A DNA stretch of 64,000 bases, taken from contig NC_053413.1 in the NCBI RefSeq assembly GCF_016859285.1, positions 12,691,001-12,755,000 of the forward strand, in the 5' to 3' direction. The notes under the pieces were generated by a model. The model saw only the letters and a list, made by a program, of their open reading frames with translations. It was not told the DNA's origin and did no database searches. Below are positions 50,691-63,448 of this stretch, one piece after another. Position 1 is the first letter of the stretch, and the number at the start of each line of letters is the position of its first letter. Both the position numbers and the translations under genes were made by a program. The DNA comes from Xiphias gladius. Lineage: Eukaryota > Chordata > Actinopteri > Istiophoriformes > Xiphiidae.

Positions 50691-50959
50691 TATCGAAATG
50701 CAGAAACGTAAGATATTCATTTATACCACGCTTCAAACATCTGACTAAATAAACAGCTCTGAACTTTATTATTATACCAAGTTATGCTGAATATTTTTTC
50801 ATTTTATGCAAGGTGCTATTTCAAAGTCTCAAACAGATGAGAAGCAGTTCAGTTTTCACTCGTTTTCCTCTAACTGGTGTATTCTAGGGAAATAGTGCTA
50901 TATGATACTTCAAAGCTACAATTCAGTGTTCTTCAGGCAGCAATTTTTGTGATACCGCC

Positions 50960-51330
50960 TATTTATATGTCTCATGTGCAGCCCTTTTCTAGCAAAATCA
51001 GTCCCCCCACGATTTGTTCAGTGCCATGGTAACCAGACACCCATGTGCATGAAAATGAGACTATTATGGTCTGTCTGTCTGGAGTTTGTTGGGCCTATGG
51101 ATCCCTTCTTAATTAGAGTCTGTGTGCGTGTCTGAGCTTCTCTGTTTGCTTAATGCTTTCATCGGTGCATTATGTATGTCTGTGTGTAAAAAACTCTGTG
51201 AGTGTGCATGCGTGACAGAGCGCTATCTGATTAAAGAAAGCCTCGGCTAAGTCTTTTGTACAGTGTCACATTTGCATGGGAGGGAATCACATGCAAACAT
51301 GCACACCATATGGCCCATTGGGTCCAGACT
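50960..51330. promoter_or_regulatory. Candidate conserved noncoding element with RFX palindrome
   Basis: GTGCCATGGTAACC at 51021-51034 is close to the palindromic RFX X-box. Nearby are CTTAATTAGAG, TTAATGCTTTC, TGATTAAAG and CATTTGCATGG. No repeats or coding signal. Confidence 0.4.
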
Positions 51331-51479
51331 CTTGATCTCACATGCACCCAACAACTATCAAACACATTTCAGAGTGCGAATGCTTGCACCTCAAGAGAAA
51401 AACAAACGGAACCGAATACGGTTTAAAACATTACTGCACTCCTGCTTGCTCGCCGCAACGCCGCATTTATAGGAGCAAT

Positions 51480-51760
51480 TATCAGCACATGCCAACGACA
51501 CGATGGTTGGAGGTTATGCAAATGCAATTAACCTCGATTTGCATTCGATAACAGTTAACGCATGCACAGATGGCAGACAGCAGAGATGCGCCCGCCATCT
51601 TTGGCAGAGGGAAAGACTGGCGGCCATTTTGTCTGAAGCTGTGCCCATCAGGATAGAAACAACCACACTGCATTACTGTGACTACGGCAGCAGTTTAGGA
51701 GCTGTGGGTGCACACTGCTGCTGCTCGCCGGCAAACTCTCTCAAGGCCAAGCACATACAG
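51480..51760. promoter_or_regulatory. Candidate conserved noncoding element with inverted octamers
   Basis: ATGCAAAT (51516-51523) and its inverse ATTTGCAT (51537-51544) flank a CAATTAACC core. Further on are CGCCATCTTTGG and GGCGGCCATTTTG, YY1-like cores. The patch is non-repetitive up to the (CA)n tract at 51770. Confidence 0.4.
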
Positions 51761-51766
51761 TCCATT

Positions 51767-51768
<2 letters not shown>

Positions 51769-51806
<38 letters not shown>
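51769..51806. repeat. (CA)n microsatellite
   Basis: Pure CA tract. Confidence 0.95.
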
Positions 51807-51809
<3 letters not shown>

Positions 51810-52499
51810 AATGTATAGAGTGGTTGTCTCGTATGATAAAAAAATGCTCAGATTTGTGTCGCATTTTACAATGCAATAGACTTAAACACTTAAATTAACC
51901 TTTTAAGTTCAAAATATGTCTAAGTTAAAAAAAACAAATTTGACAGCAGTACTCAACACCCTAAAATCAAATTCACACAGAGGTACCGAGAGCACACTGA
52001 GAGTTGTTCATAGAGTGGAAAAAGTGGAGTGCTTCAGAGAGATACTTGCCATTTTACCATTTCCACTACCAGGTGGGAAGGTCTCTCTGCCCTGTGATCT
52101 TCAGCCCTCTTCGCTGTTCAGTCGGCTTTTTTAATCAGTCTGGAATTGAATAATAGACATCATGGAGAAAAAAGATGTTCATTCTTCATGTGCCAGTATT
52201 TGTGGTTTGAACAGACATGTCTACAGCTCACCATAGTAACAGCAAACCAAGAGAGGGAGAGAAAATAAAGATAGTACTGTCTCTTTGTCAAATGTAAAAA
52301 CTGGTTGGGGAATAAACAACGGGCGAGTTGAGGATGGAGAGTGAGTCAAAAGCAGCACTCCCAAACTGGTTTTAAACAGCCATAGGCAGAAGGTGGGGGA
52401 TATGTCAATCTTATGAAGGAAAAAAATCAAGAGAAAGGAATATCCCTCTTGGCGGTCTTTCAGCATTCTGGGTATTAGTTATTATTTGGGGAGAGATCC

Positions 52500-52740
52500 C
52501 CTTCAGCAGAACCACACACAGCCAGTGAAGATTCGGACTTGTGGTCCAGTCTTAGGAGCCAGGGCTGCAGCTGAGAGGGCCATGCAGGGCCTGTCCTTTG
52601 GAGGTCTGCGGGCCCCTAGGCCACAGACTAACACAGGAAACCCCACTCAGAGCTGTGCAGGCTCTGTGTTTCATATTGATTTCTCCTGCATGACGGTAGC
52701 TCCAGAGGTGCTTCTAGCCTTCAGGGACCTCCTCCATCCT
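52500..52740. promoter_or_regulatory. GC-richer candidate noncoding element
   Basis: Non-repetitive, GC-richer than its flanks. No plausible exon with splice sites was found, although a 90-codon frame (52486-52758) crosses it. Confidence 0.25.
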
Positions 52741-53429
52741 TCCCAGCCCACTCACTAGCCCCCCCGCCTGGGCTACACTGGCTCTGCTGGACCCTTGGAT
52801 GGAGGTACGGGCCACAGGAGGAGAGGAGGAAGACGAGAGCCCATGGCAATGATGATGAGCTGTGCCGGGTCTCTGAGTTCAGTCATCTACCAGCCTTTAT
52901 CCAGCCTTCCAACCACCCACCCTTGTTTCTATCTGAAAAAGGAAAAATGGAGAGCGTTTTTCAAAATCTCACCTTTGGCATTCAACATCCCTCTGCTCAA
53001 TGCAAATGCAAATGTAAACACTAACACTTTGATTAAAAATATGTGGTAAGAAAACGCCAACTTGCTCTTTTGTAACCTGCCCCAAGGCACTTGCTGCTAT
53101 ACAGAAACAAATAAAAATGCTCAGCATACTGTATGAAACACAGACACATCTATCTCTGTTCATTTTTTCAAATGTCTTCCAGAAATATAAATCATTCACA
53201 TCAAAATAATTACGCATAACCTATATTATTCAGAAATATTATTTATATTAATTATTTTGATGACTGGCATAAATAAACCAATGAGCATTATAACCCTTTT
53301 GATATCAAACAAACGATTTGTTTGCTTGCATTCTTTTATTTTGGTGCATCTTGAAAAATTCTGAAAACATTCAGAACCCTGTTATCATGCTAATACAATA
53401 TAGTCCTTTATGTGTTGCTTTGTTCTTTT

Positions 53430-53560
53430 CTGTAAGAAAAACGAATTGCAGGGGCCTCCTTCAGCAACCAGGCAGCCACTGGCCCCGATTTCTGTCAAAA
53501 CCAGCAGCAAAGACATGTTCAGCTAAGTGTGGTCTGCTGGAAAATTAATAAGACACAGAA
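53430..53560. promoter_or_regulatory. Candidate conserved noncoding element
   Basis: A compact, GC-balanced patch between AT-rich flanks, containing CGAATTGCAGG and GAAAATTAATAAG. Call based on composition only. Confidence 0.25.
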
Positions 53561-56129
53561 AGTAGCCGGTTAAAACGGTCGAGGTCAGTTATGGGACGGT
53601 CTGTAGGTGAATTTGAGTTTGCTGTTATGTGAATGTTTTCAGCGTATAATGGGGGAGCACCCGGAGTAGCCCCTAACTTGGCCCGTGCAGGGGAGTAACG
53701 TGGGGTGAGATTGGCTGAGCTGGAGGAAGATTCAGACACAATGCGCCCATTGAGAGGGTTCAGACATGGGTGTTAACTCGCCATTCCTTCACACACAATA
53801 GGGCCCCCCACTAGAGCCAGCGTAGGGGACAATGTTGGTTCAGGGCAGCCCTCCACCCAGCGAGAAAGAAAAGAGCTGCATTCACAAGATGGGAGGAGGA
53901 GGAGAGATGGGAGCTAGAGGGATATGTTTGTGTATGGTGGGGGGTTTGCGGTTTGGGGAGGGTGGCTGTGACCCATGGCTTTGGACTTGAGGAACAAAAC
54001 AGAGAGACATCGACAAACACATCGCAGCAGCATGAGACATCCCACCCCCCGGAAATATTTACAGAATTTCAAAGAATGTTCAGCGGAGAAATCCCTACAA
54101 TATTCAGTATCTTCATTCTAGCATTTAGCAAGATATTCATCATCAGCCTGTACAATACAATGGATGGTTAATCTAGATCTTATGTTTCTTCTGCTTTCTC
54201 TCGGCTTGGTTTTACATGTCGTCCATCTTATTATTTTTAATGGCTAATTCAACCTTTGGCTGAGGGGCAACAGTTTTAAATTAGTCATTTTGCTAATACC
54301 GGAGTATTTAAAGTGACGTATTGAATAGATATAATTAAACAAATATACATAAGGATTGTTAATCCACATGAAGCATTATTAAGGCTTTATTTACCATTAA
54401 AGACCATGTTAGAACCATTCGGACAGTAAAGAAATATTTAGAACTAACTGATATTTTGTAGTTTTTAATTTACTAAGGATAACTAGCTCTGTAGTTTCAT
54501 TGTAGAATACTTAGTAAGGGCCAATAACGTCTGCAACCAGCTCCTGCTTCTGATTGGTTGATATGTAGAACATGTTGTCCGTGCTTGTTAGTTAATTTAG
54601 ATGAAGCTCTGGAGCCTGGAGAGCACACTAGTCTTTGACCATGCTCGTCATGCTTATCGTGCTTAATGCGGTTATTGTGTCTTGCTACAATGTTCTGTTT
54701 GTATTTTTGAAGGAGAATGTTTTTCAGTAAACTGACAAAGGAGTTTTATTGAAGCACACGTCAACTATATGCTTACACTCTGTAGCTTAAGTGGACATTT
54801 TCAAGAAATAGACTGAGCCACACTAATAGATGGTACAAAGAATATTAAATGGTTGCAAATCATTCTCAAATGAAACTGAGCTTGGCTACGCTATCCACAT
54901 CTTGCAGTGACATCACTGATGCATGTTGACTTGGCAAACTGTCACCAGTTACTGAAAAAGTGCACATTGATTTTATAATATACCACAAATTACTCTGTAC
55001 CAATGAAAATGCTTGTTGCACATACCATTTAACTGCAGTGTCCCGGGTTTGATTCCAGCTGGTTTTTGTTTTTGCATGTTATACGCCTCTCTTTTTCCCC
55101 CCAGTTTCCTGTCTGTCTCTCACAGTGTCGCAGCCGTTAAAGGCAATGTACTAACAAGTAGAAAAGCATGACATGTAGGGACGAAAAGGGGTGACATATT
55201 AGCAATGGTCTGTAAAGGCAGCTGCATTTTTTTTTTTTTTTTACTATAGTTGCTCTATAATCATGTTCAACTTTGCCTTTTGATAATGAAGTATTGGGAA
55301 TGAAACACCAAAATGCACCGGTACTTTTGTACATTTCAAAGGTTTCACTGAAATACATGTACGGAGCCAGGTTGTGAATCTGATATACAGTTTCTGCAGA
55401 CTTTAATCTCATCATGTTTACAGAAGAAAGCAGGAATCACATCCTCCAGTGACTTCAGCAATTTTTAAACATCTTTAGCATTTCTCCAAAGACCATATAA
55501 CAAGCATTTACTTGTTCACAGTTGCTTGTTATATACACTGGGGTTGTAAAGAAACACTGTTTTGGGAGTCAGTTTGGGACTGAGGCTGACAGCACTAACA
55601 AGCCTTTGGTAATGTAAGTGTATAAGCTTTTATTCTACCTTCCTTTTCCAGAAAAGTAAAATCTCCTCTGGCAAAACAAGAAGAGTTTCTCCTCAAAATA
55701 TATAGGAAACTATCGGGTTGGCTGTGTTTGAGGCCACAAGATGGTATAGGTGATGGGGGGTGGGGGGCAGGGGTAGCTGGAAAATGTTTATGGAGATCCT
55801 GTGTCTCTCTGGGAGCATAATTGGATCCTGTGGCTGGAGTGAGAGTGCATTGTTGTGGTGTAAAGGATTACACTGGTGAACTGGTAAAACAGGGGAAAGA
55901 GCCAACACAGAGGCAACACACCATCAAACAGTGAGAGGTGAGATATACTGCAAGATGACTCATCTCATAAATGGGAAAGAGATGTGGAGACAGAAAGAAA
56001 GTAGCGAGAGGAGGAAGATAGAGGAAATAGATGAGGAACTTCATATACATGCACGTGCACTGGCAAAAAATATCGCCGGGAAATGGAGTGAAAGGTAGAA
56101 AAAGAAGGGGAGCAGAGGGAGCTGTGTGG
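53561..56129. other. Noncoding stretch
   Basis: No exon recognised. It includes a (T)n run near 55228-55244 and scattered TAAT cores such as TTAAATTAGTC near 54278. Confidence 0.5.
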
Positions 56130-56300
56130 ACAACAGTTGCAGTGGTAGAGGGTAATATGGGCAAATGATGTCTGTCTTGCTTGTCTGTCTGCATCCTGAG
56201 TGACAGTTTACAATCTCTGAGGCAGCAGGCAGGCCCAGCAGGTTGGCTCTTTGGCGCCATACAATCCCTCATTACCAGACCTATTTTTTTTCTCTCTCTT
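56130..56300. promoter_or_regulatory. Candidate conserved noncoding element with MEIS/PBX-type site
   Basis: TGAGTGACAG at 56197-56206 fits MEIS/PBX-type binding (TGACAG core). GGCGCC and CTCATTACC lie nearby in a non-repetitive patch. Confidence 0.35.
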
Positions 56301-57639
56301 TCTCCGTCCTCCGCCGGCTCTCGTCTGTTTAGAGCCAATTCTAATCTCTCTCGTTCTTCCACCATCAGCACCACAACCTCTTTTAACTTTTGTGTACATT
56401 TCAAAATAATTTTATTTTCCCTCCCTGATAATCAGTTATTTTAATCATCATTTTGACACTACTTATGCTGAATGTATGACATGTGAGTCCTAATTTTTTT
56501 AAATGCTATTTTACTTTAAAAGGAAAATAAACCTCTGTTTGGTTTCCCTAATACTTAAGCTGCACAGTAATGATTTCTGACAGGCGCTGTCTTCTTCAGC
56601 AGGCTGGTTTCTACTCTTTTTTTTGCCCCTTTACTTGTAACCACAAATGATGAACTGAATCAGTCTCTCTCTGCACCTGGCCCTCCATTCATCATAAAAC
56701 TGTTAGCTGAGTTCAGAAAAATGTCTTAGAGCTATAATCTCCATCTTTCATGTTAAACCAGTAGATGAATTCTGAGCTAATATTTCCTAGCTTCCGTTTC
56801 TATATTTCCCTTAGTGTCTGTTGAGAATGAATCTACTGAGGGTTTATTGGAGTCACTACAAATATCTGAGGCGAGGAAAATCCCCCCAGCGTCTGATGAG
56901 CATGATGACCCCCGTATGTGTCTTTCCCACAGTTTTCACAGACAGCACGCACGTAAAGCATTATTCTCCTCTCATCTGCCGTTCAAATGGAAACCACACT
57001 GAGCATAATGCATCATCTGCATTCTGCAACCTGCCTCGCTGAAAGACTCCTCTCTCCTCCTTCGCTCTCTTCATATCTGTTCCTTCAAAGGCTGCTGAGG
57101 GTGTATTCAAACAGCAGGATACACACTCAGCTAACAAACCTCATTAAGAGCCCATACACACTTTCTCAATGCTAACACTAGCTGTCACACATCCCCTCTC
57201 AATGCACACACTGGTGGCCACACTGACCACGACAAAGCATCTTTACAGAGCTAATTAGAAGGGTCCCCCTCTGTATTTGAAACTCATCTGAATAGGAGGG
57301 ACCATGATAACGAGGAAGGGAGAAAGAGATAGAGACGGAGGGACAGGCAGGAGAAAGAAGGGAAAGGGACTTGGAGCAAGAGCGAGAGAGAGAAAGAGAG
57401 GAGAGGATCCTTGCTAATATACTCAAGGTGATAGCAGGCGTGTCTTTCACAGTGTGGAATTAAAGCTGGGAGCTCAAGCAGGCAGGGGGAACTGAAATAG
57501 TGTGACACCGCTCGGTGTAGCTTGGATGCAGCGATGGAGGGGAGTGGGGAGGGAGCAGAGTGCTGCACTGTTTTGATTGGTGTGCCAGTATCTAGAGAGA
57601 GATGGAGGGAAGGAATGGGTGTGACACCAGCTTCTTGGG

Positions 57640-57850
57640 GAAGGTGGTAAAAGAGCAGCTGCTGACATGGACGGCATTTCAAAAAGCTGCATGAGTAACG
57701 CTGCTCTTAAACATGATTGAGCGATTAAACAAACCGGAATCAGCAAACCACCTAATAAGGGATTCGGAAATACATTTGGAAGCAAATAAGCTCATTAATG
57801 TGTAATGCTTTGCCTTTATTTGCTTTTCTTGCCCTGCTAATTATTGTTGC
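57640..57850. promoter_or_regulatory. Candidate conserved noncoding element
   Basis: Dense homeodomain-type cores (GATTAAAC, CTAATAAG, CTCATTAATG, GCTAATTATTG) in about 200 bp without simple repeats. Confidence 0.35.
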
Positions 57851-58479
57851 AGAACACTCAGTTTTTCTGGTACCAAAAAAAGGTGATCAAAATTCTCTTT
57901 CCAAGACATCTTTCTCTTTCAGCTCCTCTCATTTTATACTTAGAGAAAGACAGAAGGTCACACTAAGGGTTCAGCTGCAAAACATTCTTCTATAGTTTCC
58001 ATATCTTCCTCCAGCCCTCCTCCATTTCGTTTTTGAATTTTCCTTTTGTGTGTCCATGAAGCGAGCTCTGTGTGAGTGTGTGTGCGTGAGCTTTGGAGGC
58101 AGGCAGACAATGCCAAGTTGACAGTTAGGGGTTCGGATCAAGCACAAGGCCAAGTTTGTCTCCACAAGCTGAGTGAATGGACACATCAACAGTTGCAGAA
58201 GTAAAATATTGCTCTATTGTCCAAAATGTCTCCATAATTGTTATCATCATAGTATAAAAAATACAGAATTCGTGTGCATCAAAAATGAACAAATTACACT
58301 ATTTTGAAGGTGATATTTTTTAATAAATGTAACAAGAAGAGAAGGCAGTCTGTAAACTATTTCAAATTACAAATAAAGAAAGAAAGAAATTTTTTAAAAT
58401 AATAATTCAGGTTCTTTTCAATCCTTAACAGAATTTTAAGTTCAAGTTGAAGTTATGACCTAATTGTTGTCCCATCAAG

Positions 58480-59010
58480 CCCAGTGGCCCCTGATGAGAG
58501 TGCAAAGCATTCTGGGAGAATAGCAGGTGTCCCCATGTCACAGAGCTTCTCAGACAGCTTGTTAATTTGCACAACTTTTACACACACATCTCTCCCTCTA
58601 TGCGTGTGTGTGTGTGCGTGTGTGTGCATGTGTGTATATGTATGTGTGTATATATTAGCGATGGGACTTGACCCTAGCGAGCTGCGGCTGTGTTTCGCGT
58701 CTTGCTGGGCGTGGGAAAAAGACGGGACCCCTTTTCACAGCTGCCTCAGCCAAGGCCTGGACTGCTGGGGGCCCCTGTACCCCCTCCACACACACACACA
58801 CACCCGTTCCCCCTTGTCCGACCCCCCCCACCCCTCGATCCCATTCAGGCTCCGGCCTACTGGCTTTCAAAAGCAGGACCCCCTTCCCAGCCCTTCATAA
58901 ATACATCTCATTATTCAAGCCCTAGTTTGCATAGGGATTCCAAAGAGATCTCCACTCTGCTCGTGAGGACTGAAGCCCCTCAGCCTTTTGGACCGCACAA
59001 GTGCAAATTT
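58480..59010. promoter_or_regulatory. Candidate regulatory patches around a GT tract
   Basis: 58480-58580 carries GCATTCTGGGA and TTGTTAATTTGC, and 58860-59010 carries TTTGCATAGG; both look non-repetitive. Between them lie a (GT)n-rich stretch and a proline-rich low-complexity frame without splice support. Confidence 0.25.
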
Positions 59011-59255
59011 CGACTTAGTAATCTCCCTGTGTTAATATTTGTTTTAAAACAATGTGTGCACACTTGCAAAACTATTTCACCAATTCTGCAACTTTCTGAA
59101 AATTTATATTTTGGTGCATCTTCTTCTTAAAATGTCTTTTTTTTTTTTCCACGGAAAATCTAGAGAGACTAAAACCAGTGTAAAGAGTGTTTAGCATGAC
59201 CATTAGCGAGTGTTTTGCTAGTCTGTATTCCATCTGCCACCGGCTATTGTACAGT

Positions 59256-59259
<4 letters not shown>

Positions 59260-59314
<55 letters not shown>
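59260..59314. repeat. (CA)n microsatellite
   Basis: Pure CA tract. Confidence 0.95.
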
Positions 59315-59317
<3 letters not shown>

Positions 59318-59319
59318 TC

Positions 59320-61030
59320 AACCCCTCTACAACACCCTCCTCCCCACCCCCATTCGCTGCAATGCATTACTGCAGAGATTTATCTCCTATCAGCCCTTAT
59401 AATACTGAGGTTATAATTTACATCCACTCTAGAAAACAGCAGCACAGGCCGGTTCTTGCATATGCTAATATAAAGCTTGGGAAAATCTGGGTGACTCAAA
59501 GAACTCCATACTAAATTTGAATAACTGAGCTTTCTATTGAGCTTCAAGGTTGTGAACCATGAAGATTTTGACCTTGCAATATGTACTTATTGTTTAATTC
59601 CTTATGCTCAGCTATTTAAGGGGGCAATGGAGGGAATATACTGACAGTTTAAAGCTGGGAATGTTTCCGTTTCGATCTTGCGGAAATAACTCAAATAACA
59701 TCTTTTTGGCTCAGGTTGTTATTTCTCACAAGCCCTAAAGTTGATCATTTTTAATGTAAATGTTGGGGTGAAACTAAAAACATCCAGTCATACTGATCAT
59801 CTTTCAATAGACTTCGCTAGCAATTTTAGCTATGGTATTTTCAAGCGATTTGACATAATGCTGAATAATGCATGCGCTATACCTTTATGCAAATTGATAC
59901 TTGGGGCACAACAATCAGGAGACTTTGGACAAGGCGAGGGTGGTTCGTCAAGGCATTAGGGGCAAAAAGGACAGAGCCACCCAAACACTCTTTCCACATG
60001 AACAGGTCCAAACCTTGGGTGAGCCCTACGCTTGCGCTCTCCTAACGGGATAAAGAACCGCAGCAAAGATTACATGGCCACCTCCCCTGCACCTACCACA
60101 CACTCTACCTGACAAATAGGATCATAGTGTTTAAAGGGATAAACGCTGAATGTATGAGAATGAAAGAGAGGTGCGTGTCTGTGTGTGTGTGTGTGTGTGT
60201 GCGTGAGTAAGGGGGATGGGGATGATGTACAATGTAAAAAAAAATGTTAATACTTCAAAGGAGAAAGGAATGATGGAATTCAACATGGAGGTCTTACTTC
60301 ATTCGCTCAATTCACACCGTTTACACTCTCTCTTTTGCTGTAGGCTACAGTCTATTGCTGCTACACACTGTGTGTATGTATTCTGATATATACATGAATG
60401 ATATAAACCTGACATTTACACTGTGCGCAAATAAAAATGGCAGTAAATGTCCCTCTTAATGCCCCTTTTTGTTTGAATAAGACGGCGAGGATTACTACTG
60501 TGCTGCACACTTTAAACATCTTTCCTGATGCAAAATACAAAATCCACAATATTTCAAAATTCAGGCTCAGTCTATCTTTCTTTTTTTCACACCCACACAC
60601 ACACAACCAAATCCATCCTTACAGCTCCACAGAATATGGACAACAATCAACCATCAGCAATGCTGCAACATCCCTGGCTCATGACACTGTAGAAACAAAA
60701 CTATCTGCAAGCCTCCAGCATCTTAAAGTTTGACCTGAACATTTCTCTTAATTCCATATACTTAGGGTTATGCCTAAAATATGTAAGGCAGAATAAGCAA
60801 AGTGCTAGTGCGCTTGGCAATATCAGGGGTTGTTGCTCACATGAAAGTGAACCACATCTGTGTTCATCATGCATGTGTTCTTATTTTAAATATTCACCTG
60901 CAGGATGACTGCAGTACCTCATCCTGTCTGGTGGCACTTTGTCTTCATTGCCAGTTGATGCAAACTTTGGGGCTGGCATTGTCCGCATTTTCCTTTAAAG
61001 ACAAAACAAAAGAGAATCAGCTGTAGCTCT
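59320..61030. other. Noncoding stretch
   Basis: No gene recognised; a short (GT)n tract at about 60179-60202. Confidence 0.5.
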
Positions 61031-61039
61031 AATTTTTAA

Positions 61040-62420
61040 TACTACATCATTCGTTTCAGGAGTAAATAAGCGGCTCGCAAGGCAGCGGAGGGAAATATAA
61101 GACAGAGGGGGAAAAATTTATTTGTGTCGACCTTGCAGCTAACAGCAGTCTCCTAAACTTGTTTCACTGTCTTTACAAGTGCAGTTTTCTCCCATGCACT
61201 TCTCATTATTTTGCTTTTTTTCAAGGTTAAATATATTTTCTGCTGTGTAAACAGTAAATCATGCTTGATAAAAGCATTTGTGCAAAAAGACAAAAATGTA
61301 AAATGTCATGGAAAGGCCACACTGAGTAGTTATAGTGAAAAACTATAACACAAAGCACTGGTATGCTTCATCTGGGTCCCATCCCAGTTGGTAAAACACT
61401 ATAAAACGAGATTAAGATTGAACGCAAAAAATATTGTATACAAATAAAAACAGAGTATAAATTCTCAAAAACATCACCGTGGAACTGAACAGAAAGATAG
61501 AAATATTACATAATCCCATAATATTTTAATCCCTGATTTTTTTTTTTTTTTTTGCATCAATCTAAAATGGAGGACGTGGAGGTCAAATTGTATATACTGT
61601 CCTCCGGCTGTCAAATGCAAACATCAACAACTCTCACACACAGACACAGACAGTCACACACCATCCAAGCTCTCTTGTTTAACGGTGCACATCAAATATT
61701 GTCAGTCATGGTCTAAATAGAGCATCCTGGGACTTCAGGGATATTCAGTCATCTCCAAGGCTTGCTGATTCTGCTCTAAGAATAGATCAAACTCTGAGCC
61801 GATGTCCTATTTGGTTCTTAGCTAGCGGGCGAACATGAAAATAATCCGGCCAGCGAAACACAAATTTGAACATATCTGCCATGTCTAACTCAGATTCAGC
61901 TTCCGTGATGAAAGCATGTACGAAATTGGCTGAAGATGCTCGTGTACAGCCCAATCTCTTTTAATCTAAACGACTGGTACACTACGCTGTTGATGTGTGA
62001 TACCCTGCAGGTTCTGGCTGGGTAGCAAAGAAGCAAACAACCCACACTATGTGACACTCAAATGATGGAGAAACAGTGTCTGTGGTGTTATCCGGCATGT
62101 TAGCTCCCAGTAGCTCAGTCCCATACTGTCTCTCCATGCTCCACTAGGGCTTCATTTTGCACCAAGTAATGTACATGAGCATCCAATTATATACATCACA
62201 CTCCTAATGTCAAGTTAATTACAGCCAGGGGACATCAGTCATCCTTCTCCTCTCATAAAGGAAACACACTCAGGGTATCAGAGGAGTCAGGGAGTCTGCA
62301 GTCTGCAGTGGATGCAGCTCTGCGGGATAAATTCTTGCAGTGTAATTACCAGCTTAAATGACCGCTGTACCAACTTCGGGGCCTGCAAAAATCGCCATAA
62401 TCAACATGTGAGATCTTAGA
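61040..62420. promoter_or_regulatory. Extended candidate noncoding-element block
   Basis: Non-repetitive patches at about 61040-61160, 61560-61640 (with CTGTCAAATGCAAACA) and 61690-62400 (with CCAATTATAT, AGTTAATTACAG, GTGTAATTACC) are dense in TAAT and octamer-like cores. No exon with splice sites is recognisable across about 1.4 kb. The density suggests regulatory DNA of a developmental gene that lies outside the window or is not recognised. Confidence 0.35.
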
Positions 62421-63130
62421 AAGCGATCTGCTGCTGCTGCCAACGCCGTCACGTGAGTCCCGGATCGACCAATCGCACGAACCCTTTAACTATTTCTGTC
62501 TCACCCCTCAAGATATTGCCATTATAACACCCACACAGCTATGACAACTACACAACAGCACGCCCTGTGGATTTTTGGTATGTTTTTCCACATACATCAC
62601 TCCCTCGTGTCCTAAAGTTGAACGAAAAGCCGATTTATTGATCCTCAATAGGCCCAATAGCATCACGGCGATGCCCAAACCACGAGCCCCAAAAGCAGCA
62701 ACATTCACGCCCTCACAGACACGCAGGTGGCTCCTGTGATCGTGCCAACACCTATCCAGGAGATGAGAGCAGCCACCACCAAAACCATGCTGGTGCTGTT
62801 TTCAGGCTCAGAAGACCCCCCCCCCCCTCCCCAACCACCACCACCACCACCACCACCACTTCTCCTCCTCGGCGGCGGCTGCGGCGCTCAGCCTCCCTCA
62901 GCATCCGTCCCTCCTGCCGCCTCCTGCTGCTGCCTGGCATCATCTCCTCCTCCTCCTCCTCCATGACGAGCGAGAAGGACTCCCGGCTCCGAAGTGCTCG
63001 GCATCAGTTCGTACTTTCGGTTCTCTAGCTTTATGAAATTAAAACTCATACAGCTAGATAACCAAAGACACAAACTAAGCCATCGTCTCTTAAAGGGGCC
63101 GCCTCTCCGATACAAACACAGAGAGAAAAC
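62421..63130. promoter_or_regulatory. GC-rich promoter-like zone
   Basis: An E-box CACGTG at 62450-62455, a CCAAT box at 62469-62473 and a rise in GC content suggest a promoter or first-exon area. It includes C-rich and (CCA)n, (CCT)n low-complexity tracts near 62818-62872 and 62945-62963. Frames through these tracts (proline on plus, Glu/Val on minus) are compositional. Direction and gene are unknown. Confidence 0.35.
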
Positions 63131-63139
63131 AGAGAGGAT

Positions 63140-63181
<42 letters not shown>
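63140..63181. repeat. (GA)n microsatellite
   Basis: Nearly pure GA tract. Confidence 0.95.
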
Positions 63182-63183
<2 letters not shown>

Positions 63184-63211
63184 TGCCTGTGGACACATTA
63201 CACTGAGACCC

Positions 63212-63213
<2 letters not shown>

Positions 63214-63243
<30 letters not shown>
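63214..63243. repeat. (CA)n microsatellite
   Basis: Pure CA tract. Confidence 0.95.
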
Positions 63244-63244
<1 letters not shown>

Positions 63245-63379
63245 CAGCAATACCGCTGCTCAACATAATACAGGCTTTTATCTTTTAATATTTATCTCTA
63301 TGTGGAGATAAAATGAAGTTAAAACACGCAGGTTGTATTGGCTTCCGTGACTAGTTTGTCACACACCCTCACATCTACA

Positions 63380-63380
<1 letters not shown>

Positions 63381-63446
<66 letters not shown>
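63381..63446. repeat. (CA)n microsatellite
   Basis: Pure CA tract of about 66 bases. Confidence 0.95.

Positions 63447-63448
<2 letters not shown>

Noticed and set aside
62508-62708. Minus-strand 66-codon hydrophobic frame starting MNVAAFGARG
   Set aside because: Looked like a membrane segment, but nothing in it is recognisable, no splice framework fits and length is within chance.
62727-62966. Proline-rich 79-codon frame and opposing Glu/Val-rich frame
   Set aside because: Produced by C-rich, (CCA)n and (CCT)n tracts; no splice sites or domain support them.
63379-63446. Regular repeats considered as a CRISPR-like array
   Set aside because: It is a dinucleotide microsatellite without spacers, and the genome is eukaryotic.
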